Source: Metridium senile
Lineage: Eukaryota; Cnidaria; Anthozoa; Actiniaria; Metridiidae
Assembly: GCA_949775045.1 (NCBI GenBank)
Contig: OX459095.1
Span: 20,578,311 to 20,642,310, forward strand
Reading direction: 5' to 3'
Length of the DNA stretch: 64,000 nucleotides
Each line of letters begins with the position of its first letter. Position 1 is the first letter of the stretch. Positions 56,301 through 64,000 of this stretch are shown one piece after another. The notes below the pieces were generated by a model that saw only the letters and a program-made list of their open reading frames with translations, was not told where the DNA came from and did no database searches. The translations under genes and the position numbers were made by a program.

Positions 56301-59300
56301 CTCTCAGTAAACAGAAGCTGCTTTTTCTCCATCAAACCCCTTGGCAACAAAGGTTACTGGCCAGGTATGGGAATAACATATGCCTTCTTGATGCCACTTA
56401 CAAGACCACCAGATACTCGTTGCCTCTCTTCTTTCTTGCTGTGAAAACCAATGTTGATTATCAGGTTGTAGGCTCTTTCATTGTGCAAGATGAGTCCACA
56501 GACTCAATTAAGGAGGCGATTGGTGTTCTGAAGCAATGGAATCCATCATGGAACCCGCCATATTTTATGACTGACTTTGCTGAAGAAGAAATTAATGCAA
56601 TTGAAGAAAACTTTCCAGGTATTAACAATAATAACAATTATTATACATTGTACTCACTATCCAGAATCTGATTAAGAGCCTGCAGATTATTTTTACAATC
56701 AACCAGCCTACAGATTAGTGAAACATTATTTAAAAAAAATTTACTAGCCAATTATTTTCGCTAATCTGTAGGTATGTTGCGCCTGCAATGCATACTTTGC
56801 CAAAAATATCACTTTATTGCCCACTTTCGTTGTTTCCTTGATAAAAAGAAATTGCATTCAACGTGAAAGAACTTTTGATGCTTCATTCAATAAAACAATT
56901 ATTGAATTCAGTTTTGTGATATCAGAATAATCAAGGTCTTGTACAGTAATCAGCCTCGTCCTCCGGCATGGCCTGATTACACTTACCTCAACTATTCTGG
57001 ATATTACAAAAACATCATCCGATAAGTGTTTTATTATACATGATGATTCATAATACTTAATGGAAAACACCTTTTATAGATTGCATTGTTTACCTGTGCG
57101 ATTTCCATCGCGAACAAGCATGGGAGAGATGGGTTTCCAAAAAAGATCACCAAGTTTCCCAACAAAAGGAGGAAGTTCTCGCCAGGCTTCGATGAGTAGC
57201 CCGTGCAACAACAAAGACTTTGTATGACAAAGCTGTCTCCGACCTAAAAACATCAGATGTATGGTTAATGAACACAAAGTTACAAAAGTGGTTTGGAAGT
57301 ACATGGTTACCATGCAGTAAGGTACTGATGCAAATCAGTCTAATATAACCCTAACAGCAGTATTATGATTTCATTAATTATGATTTCATTAATTATGATT
57401 TCATTAATTATTATGATTTCATTAATTAGGATTTCATTAATTAGGATTTCATTAATTATGATTTCATTAAATATTATAGTCATTTTTGTTTATGATTCAA
57501 TTCATACTACAATCATGTCATGTTACTTTGTATTTTCCTGTCTCTCCCACATAGTAATTAATGTATTCAAATTGGTTCATTGTATTGCAGAGATGGGCAT
57601 GGTCATTCAGAAATGAAGGCTTTAATGTAATGATAAACACCAACAATGGCTTAGAAAGACAGAACAAGCTTTTTAAATACAGTTATCTGCAGAAACACAA
57701 ACACACTAGCCTAAGTGGAATGCTGACCATTCTAATTGAAGAATTTCTTCCAGAGAACTATAATAGGTAACTATATAAGAAAAAAAATTGTCAGTGAGAA
57801 TTAATGTTCAACTTTTCATCATTTCTATTCATTTCTTTATCATTTCTTCGCTTGCTCCATAAACCTTTTATCGTTTAATGCTCCAGATCCATAACTGAAA
57901 TCTACATGTAATATTGCTTTTCTGTTTAATATAATTATGAAGAATTGCATTTGTACCTAAAACAATGCAACCAACCAAAATACCCAAATGACAACAATAT
58001 TCATCTATTCTATACTAGATATGTGGAAAAGAATGTGAAAAGCAGCTCCATGTATCAATGCTATCACAATGACATCCCTGGTTTCCTAATCAATAAACCA
58101 AGACATCTGGTGGGACATTGTATGGAGAGATGGTATAGTGCTAATACCATTTCCTTGAATAGCATCACCAAAACTAAAGAAGGCAGCTTTCAAGTCAAAA
58201 GCCAATCAGACAATGGCACATATAATGTAACATTTGGGGATTCTGCCACAATGCCAAAATGTGAATGTGCTGACTGGAAGCAAAACTACCTTCCATGTAA
58301 GCACTTTTTGTCTATCTTCCAACACTTTCCAGGCTATAACTATGACAAGCTGTCAATTAACTACCGTGAATCCACATTACTGAATCTTGATGAACATCTA
58401 CTACAGAATGTTTCTTCACAGAAACAATCAGAGGAAATACACGAACATGCACCCTCATCACCTACAGCAGCCATTCCTCACACTGATACAGAAAGCAATT
58501 CAGAGAATAATAATCCAAATCCTCCTTTACCCCTCCCTACTAAAAATCCCCAGCCAAGAAGTGAAGCAGCAAAATGCAGAGAGGTTCTAAAAAAAATTCA
58601 GAATCTAACTTTTCTTGTGGAAGACATTACAGGCCTTACAACTGTTAAAGACCAACTGTTAGTAACTTACAAATACATCTTACAGTACGTACCAGAAGAA
58701 GATGGCATTCAGCTTGAAATTAGTAACACTAAAAAAATAAGAGAGAAACCAGTCAAACCAGTCAAACCAGTTATTACACAAAACAATACCAAGTGCAAAG
58801 CACTCCCTCTTCACAAGGCAAAAAAAAACAAGTACAATGGAAGAGTTGGGGAGGTGGCAGGAGTGATGAAAAAGTGCCTTGCAGTGTCAACCCCTATAGA
58901 AACTCTTATAGCAAATATGCAGACAGCCCAAACAGCCTTTGAAAATGATAATGTATCATCACAAGAAATACCAGTAAATCCAGAAAACCAATCACCTTCT
59001 TCTAGCCCTAAAGAAATACCAGTATATCCAGATAATCAATCACCTCCATCTAGCCCTAAAGAAATACCAGTAAATCCAGAAAACCAATCAACTTCATCTA
59101 GCCCTAAAGAAATGCCAATATATCCAGATAACCAATCACCTTCTTCTAGCCCTCCAGAAATACTGATAATTCCAGATAACCAATCACCTTCACCTAGCCC
59201 TAAAGAAATACCAGTATATCCAGATAACCAATCACCTATGTCTAGCCCTAAAGAATTGCCAGTATATCCAGATAACCAATCACCTTCTTCTAGCCCTCCA

Positions 59301-60002
59301 GAAATACTGATAATTCCAGATAGCCAATCACCTCCATCTAGCCCTAAAGAAAAACCAGTAAATCCAGAAAACCAATCACCTTCATCTAGCTGTCAAGAAA
59401 TAAATCCAGATAACCAATCACTCAAACCTGTTAAAAAAATAACAATATCTGATCATGAAAATAAATTGATTGCTGGCAATCATATGCTAACAGACGAAAC
59501 AATGTATATTGTCCAAAATCTTTTACATAAGCAGAATCCAGGCATTCAAGGCCTGCAAGATACTGTCCTGGGACAAGCTGGAATGTTTTCAGTTTGTTCT
59601 GGAGAATTCATCCAAATCCTTCATACAGGAGCCACCCATTGGATTTGTGTTTCCAACATTGGGTGTGACACAAATGTTGTCAACTTGTTTGACAGTCTCA
59701 ATAAAGGGACTGTCAACTCATTTGTGGTAAAGCAATTGGCAACTATTACAAATTGTACATCACTGAAGGTATCCATCCAACCTGTACAGCAACAAACAAA
59801 CCGTGTGGACTGTGGTCCTTTTTCTATAGCATATGCCACAAGTCTTTCATATGGACACGATCCAACATTAACAACATATGATATACCACAGCTCCGACCA
59901 CACCTTCTCTCCTGCATAAAAAAAGGATACCTTACAATGTTCCCCGTGATAAACGCTCCACATAAAAGATGCAGATCAAAAGGTATTATTGTGAAGAGTT
60001 GA
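53313..60002 (+). CDS. MULE transposase with SWIM finger and Ulp1-like protease domain (one internal TGA)
   Basis: Transposon gene, 8 exons: 53313-53481, 54313-54467, 54553-54669, 55361-55507, 55904-56618, 57080-57321, 57591-57766, 58019-60002 (1234 codons before the stop). The N-terminal part (1-~150, with GCPAQIILREIMKFPQFK) resembles CARF-like/FAR1-like DNA-binding regions. The transposase core has candidate DDE residues D359 (CLLDATYKT), D420 (FMTDFAEEE) and E537 (NNGLERQNK). The SWIM finger is C655-x-C657-x9-C667-x-H669. A linker of ~10 units of ~16 residues (like PVYPDNQSPSSSPKEI) spans ~891-1040. The Ulp1 C48-type domain has H1114 (THWICVS), D1132 (NLFDSL), Q1166 and C1172 (VDCGPFSIA). 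TGA at 57193-57195 (codon 473) interrupts exon 6, between CTT CGA and GTA GCC. Phases match at every junction; donors GTACTA and GTATTA are weak. Confidence 0.85.
53995..54080 (+). mobile_element. LINE/SINE 3' tail in MULE intron 1
   Basis: TTGTAAAGCGCCTTGAGCAT followed by GTGCACTATAGAAATAAAG and (TTA)n is the stereotyped 3' end of many invertebrate LINEs and their SINE partners. Only the tail was recognised. Confidence 0.55.
54687..55290. mobile_element. 604-bp CAGTAAAAACC element filling MULE intron 3
   Basis: CAGTAAAAACCTTGTATATA-AGAACCT and AGGTTCTTATACACAGGTTTTTACTG are the ends; TA remains on the right, CA on the left. Related to 39510-39770. It occupies 604 of 691 bp of the intron and contains the next MITE. 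Confidence 0.78.
54901..55041. mobile_element. 141-bp MITE family, copy 4
   Basis: Starts GAGTACAAACACTAAAAGTG, ends ACTTTTAGTTTTTGTACTC; TA flanks both sides. Same length as copy 1 and nearly the same sequence; nested within the CAGTAAAAACC element. Confidence 0.9.
57363..57478 (+). repeat. 15-bp tandem repeat in MULE intron 6
   Basis: About seven units of TATGATTTCATTAAT with one 18-bp variant and two AGGATTTCATTAAT variants. Confidence 0.9.
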
Positions 60003-60776
60003 AAAAAGGAGAATGTAAAAGAGTAAAAAAAAATGACAAGTCAGGTCAAGGTCGATCTATTGGTGATTAATTTGCTACTGCATGAAAACATTATATAGTC
60101 ATAACTGTACATATACATGGTTGTTTACGTGACTAATAACTGGCTAGTAGCATTGAGTTGGTTAGGAGGAATATGGCAATTAAGCAGGGTGGAAAACAAG
60201 ACCGGCCGAAGAGATGATAAGCTCATCTTGTGCCAAAAGCCAACATGCAAAAAGACCATTTAGGGTGTATAGACAGACAACATACACCCCGTCAGTGTTA
60301 CAACATCTAACATTACATGTGAAGTGAGGTCATGTGCTTCTGTTACAGTTGTTATGTTCTACTCAGAACAGACCTGTCTTGTGATTAAACTTATGTACTC
60401 ATATACATGCTTGTAGTAGTATTTTTGATAGTGATATTTGACATATATTGAAACATGCAGGCAGATTTGCTGTTTTTAAACTGACTAATTGTGTCAATAT
60501 TAATGTTGAGTATAAGTATAAACATTGGACCACTTTATACAGCAAAGCTGCTGGCTTAACTAGATGAAGTGTATACACCTAGCTCAATAATGTATAATAC
60601 ATTTAATATAATATTTAACATAATTATATGTAAGCTTAATAATGCAAATATTAGGTGATTTTTATGACCATGGGAATGGATCAAAACAGAAGCGATCGAT
60701 TATATAATTTTTCGTTATTTAAGTTATCGTAACACAAACTTGCATTACAATGTTTTTCCTTACCTTTATTGTAAAG

Positions 60777-61152
60777 TATTGCCAAGGTTTCATCAAAAAT
60801 GAAAGGTCAGTTTGAGCTATGGAAACGAACATTTTGTCAGCTCGAAGGGGCTCGTTTCCATAGCTCAAACTGCCCTATATTTTTCGCAGTTTCTCCTTCT
60901 GTTTCTGTTTAGACTTTGGAATCACACAAGTATAAGAACTCTTCTTTAAGAGATTAAAAAAAAATAAACAAATCCAAAATTACAAAGGTTGAAAGTTCTT
61001 CCATTAACCCCGTTGAATTCGTTTAGTATTTACACGTAAGACGATCGCTGATACGTAACATTCGTTTACGTAAACACGTAAGATGATTGCCAGTTCGTTT
61101 CCAGTCTATTTCGGATCATGGGCAGTCTGGGCTATGGAAACAAGCGCTTACC
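60777..61152 (-). repeat. Right TIR of the MULE
   Basis: 376 bp, inverse of 52718-53086. It carries an extra ACGTAAG-type 7-bp segment (near 61033) relative to the left TIR and one A/G difference (GAACTCTTC against GAATTCTTC). Confidence 0.9.
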
Positions 61153-61162
61153 CTTGTCACTA

Positions 61163-62488
61163 GTTTGCTGCTATATCGGTTTCACCGAAAGGACGTTATT
61201 GTAAAAATACAGGAAGGCAAGGCTTAAACAATTCAAAGGTCGTGTAGTGGGTCACAACGGAAGGAGTTTTCAAGAAACACAAAGGAAGGAAAGAAAAAGA
61301 GAAACAGCGAATTCAAGTCGAAAAAAGAAAGGAAAGGAAGCTATATGGAGGAAGTGTAAAACAACAACAACAAAAAAGATAAAAAGATGAAAGTATAGAA
61401 AAAAACTTCTGTTGTATACAGCAAAGAGCTATAAAACAATATGTTAAATCGGCTCCAGATGCTATATAGAAAATATAGTTTTTAAACACTAAACAAGCCA
61501 TGACAAAAGTACAAAATCATGACGTACCCATCCCTCCCCTACCACTGCAATAATATTGATCCACCATAAACGTAAGTTTGTAAAATTCTTATTAAAACCA
61601 ATATTTGATAAAAATTAGATATACTCAACCACACTGACACTTTGACACTTTGTTTTATTCCAGCAATACGCTTTGGTATTTCAAGTGCTTCACGAAACTA
61701 CTCTTAACCTACATTCACATGACTCAGTCACATGCAGACAAGCGTAAACATATCATGACATCTCTGGGGGAAGGGGGTACTCCCATATATTTCCCAGCAT
61801 ATGCTATAAATAAATCGATAACAAGAGAAGAAATACCGACATCCCTTGAAGGCTTCAGAGTGTGGTCGTGCGACAATGATTTTCAAATAGTACGTGTAAA
61901 GCCAAGTATCCCTCGCGCGTGATATTCTGCCAATATTTGTGTTGCGCATAGTAACCTATCGCCAAAAAGGCGGCTTCAAGTGGTTTCCGTGACTCACCTT
62001 AGTAAATCGTGATGTGTCACGTTTCATTGGAGTCACGCACCAAAACATTCATTCACGTACTATGTGTGTTCTTACATAATCGTTATAAAACCATCTATTG
62101 TTTTCTTCATACAATATTAGTTATATAATATTAATAAAGGATTTTTATTCGATTTGAGCTTCCTTTTCAAATTATTTCTTATATTTTTTGAAAGACTTTT
62201 AGATCAGTTAGATATGTATTTTTTTCATTTTGTTTTGTTTTGTTCTTCATCTCTACTTCTCTAGTAGTAAAACGATATCTTTTTCTTCACAATAACACTC
62301 TAGTCTGACGCATATAAGTCCATTTGAATACTACACTGTCACTGATAGACATTTCTTTCACCAATTGTTGTCATTACTTGATTTCAATTCGCTCCCTTCA
62401 CACATGCATCGATCTCACGTCATCGTAGCGATCCCCAAGCAACCTTCTCCTTATCACCTTGGCTTATCGTGATCACCTGTTTAATGTG
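61163..62488. other. Gene-free flank after the MULE
   Basis: Purine-rich stretch at 61250-61400, otherwise AT-rich. GGGGGTACTCCCATATATTTCCC (61769-61791, shown in part: GGGGGTACTCCCATATAT) recalls the hAT-like ends at 42912 but no partner end was found. No gene supported. Confidence 0.4.
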
Positions 62489-62672
62489 CAGGGATGGCGG
62501 AGCAGGGCTGGGGGGAGGGTTGCAATAATTTTCTGAGAATTTTTTTTTTTAATTTCTTTATTTTTTTCTTTCATTTGTCTCTGTAAATAGGGTTAATGAT
62601 AGGGGATAGTTAATGTTGGTGGATAGGAAATAGCTTAGCCCCCCCAATCAAAAAACTGCTCCGCCGTCCCTG
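62489..62672. mobile_element. 184-bp hAT-like MITE
   Basis: CAGGGATGGCGGAGCAGGG and CTGCTCCGCCGTCCCTG are inverted ends with G- and C-rich tracts just inside. The CAGGG terminus suggests hAT; no clear 8-bp duplication. Confidence 0.65.
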
Positions 62673-63589
62673 ATGTAAGATACCTCACTTCCTGGTAAAC
62701 AATAGATGTAATACTTTACAACACACAGGAGAGCACGCATTTTTTTCAAAGCAAAGGAAATATCAGCTCAATGTCTTTGCCAATTATGACTGTGAAATCT
62801 TTTCATGGGGGACAATAGTTTCTATTAGCCAGTCGTGATGCATTTCTCACTGTTATCTGTTGAGTGTGTTTCATGGCTACTTCAGTTATATTCTTTTTCT
62901 TCGTGTTAATTTCTTGTTATCTTTTTTTTTGGTAACTTTCGTCTTCTTTCTTCATAAGTGTTTCTTTCTTCTTTCCTCCTCTTTTCATCCTATCTTATCT
63001 TCCTCAGTAACTTTTGTTCTCCTGTGTTCTCTGCAGCATCGTTCATTTCCGGATGGAGTTTCTGCGCGTCACCTTCCAGCAAATCTCATCGTTATTCTTT
63101 ACAAACTTGGATAGCTTTTATTGTAATACAAGTACCAAATAATAAATAGTAAACTGGACTGTTGTCTATTGTTTCAGTCAATACAATACTTTCTTTGCAC
63201 CTGTGCGACGTACTCTGAAAGTGTTCAAACACAACGTGTTAGCACTACAGATCTTCGCTCCTTTTTGACGGAAATAAAGATTTCCCGCAACAGCTGATCG
63301 GTGGTGTAATTGAAAGCATAATGTCACTGACCCGGCGTGAGGCGTCTGATTATATGTATTAAAACGAATACTAACCTTGATAGTATGTATCACTGCTATA
63401 AAGAAATAATAGATTGTGATCAAATAATATATAGAAAGTCTGGATATATTGTTTGCCCTTTTTACCAGTTATCATCAGCCTAATGACGAGTCACTACCTG
63501 AACCGAGAAGAAACGACTACAAAGACAAACAAAGAAAACAGAATGTAAATAAGGAAGAAGTAAGGTAGAAAGGAAGGAGGTAAAAAACA
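62673..63589. other. Gene-free, T-rich spacer
   Basis: TTCTTTC-rich low complexity at 62885-63010; two overlapping short open frames here are compositional. Nothing else recognised. Confidence 0.4.
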
Positions 63590-63591
63590 AT

Positions 63592-63990
63592 AAATGGATG
63601 GATGGATGGATGGATGGATGGAAGAATGGAAGAATGAATAAATGAATGAATGAATGAATGAATGAATGAATGAATGAATGGATAAATAAATAAATGAATG
63701 AATGGATAAATAAATAGATGAATGAATAAATGAATGAATGAATAAATGAATGAATGAATAAATAAATGAATAAATAAATGAATGAATGGATAAATAAATA
63801 GATGAATGAATAAATGAATGAATGAATGAATGAATAAATAAATGAATGAATGTATAAATAAATAGATGAATGAATGAATAAATGAATGAATGAATGGATA
63901 AATAAATGAATGAATGGATAAATAAATAAATAGATGAATGAATGAATAAATGAATGGAAGAATGAATGAATGAAATGAGTAAATATGTGA
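63592..63990. repeat. Tetranucleotide array at the window end
   Basis: (GGAT)n at 63595-63620, then mixed (GAAT)n, (AAAT)n and GGATAAATAAAT higher-order units, about 400 bp. The ~60-70-bp motif GAATGGATAAATAAATAGAT recurs several times, so it has higher-order structure. Confidence 0.9.
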
Positions 63991-64000
63991 ATAGATGAAC

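Larger units (their letters stand above)
52718..61152 (+). mobile_element. Full-length Mutator-like element (MULE), 8435 bp
   Basis: Terminal inverted repeats 52718-53086 and 60777-61152 start GGTAAGCGCTTGTTTCCATA and are nearly identical; the differences seen are a 7-bp indel, a 1-bp T indel and one substitution. CTTGTCACTA is duplicated exactly at 52708-52717 and 61153-61162, a 10-bp target duplication as in Mutator. The element encloses one 8-exon gene with DDE, SWIM and Ulp1-like domains. Long TIRs, 10-bp duplication and the protein domains agree on the superfamily. High TIR identity implies recent insertion. Confidence 0.93.

Noticed and set aside
61766..61800. Second copy of the CCCGGGGGGGGTACTCC hAT-like element
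   Set aside because: Only one end-like word was seen and no inverted partner or duplication.
62860..63149. Overlapping Phe/Ser/Leu-rich frames as membrane proteins
   Set aside because: They arise from TTCTTTC low-complexity sequence; no initiation or splice context.

Overview
This is a eukaryotic, AT-rich genomic window carrying four intron-containing host genes and one transposon gene, all on the + strand. The host proteins are animal orthologues: SRSF1, STYXL1 (MK-STYX), mitochondrial malate dehydrogenase MDH2, and the eIF4E transporter EIF4ENIF1/4E-T. TTAGGG-type repeats, a tRNA-derived SINE, dense short non-autonomous DNA transposons and a MULE with a Ulp1-like domain fit an early-branching marine invertebrate, most likely a cnidarian and probably an anthozoan. 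That assignment is inference from gene content and repeat style; no species was identified.

Layout. 507-2329: SRSF1 in 3 exons, with a LINE reverse-transcriptase relic in intron 1 and a foldback in intron 2. 2330-6795: 3' UTR and a MITE-rich gap. 6796-12132: STYXL1, 10 exons, 310 aa. 13374-20994: MDH2, 14 exons, 341 aa. 23287-35420: EIF4ENIF1, 13 exons, 1093 aa. Every listed exon junction was checked by hand for GT/AG and phase; the only weak donors are EIF4ENIF1 exon 2 (GTCGGT) and some in the transposon gene. 35421-52700: no convincing gene; a mosaic of nested inverted-repeat elements, including a 5-kb CAGTAAAACCCC element and a 3.8-kb foldback element whose arms carry two different tandem satellites and, on one side, a perfect 175-bp palindrome. 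52718-61152: a complete Mutator-like element with ~370-bp near-identical terminal inverted repeats, a 10-bp target duplication, and an 8-exon gene encoding a MULE transposase, a SWIM zinc finger and a Ulp1-type protease domain, interrupted by one TGA. 61163-64000: no gene seen; one hAT-like MITE and a terminal tetranucleotide array.

How the parts relate. SRSF1 (splicing), 4E-T (mRNA repression/P-bodies), MDH2 (TCA cycle) and STYXL1 (pseudophosphatase) do not form one pathway. The STYXL1-MDH2 adjacency is notable because the two genes are also neighbours in human. The introns are heavily loaded with short inverted-repeat elements, many with TA duplications (Tc1/mariner-like), others with 8-bp (hAT-like) or 9-10-bp (MULE-like) duplications. 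Superfamily labels for non-autonomous elements rest on duplication length and terminal bases only.
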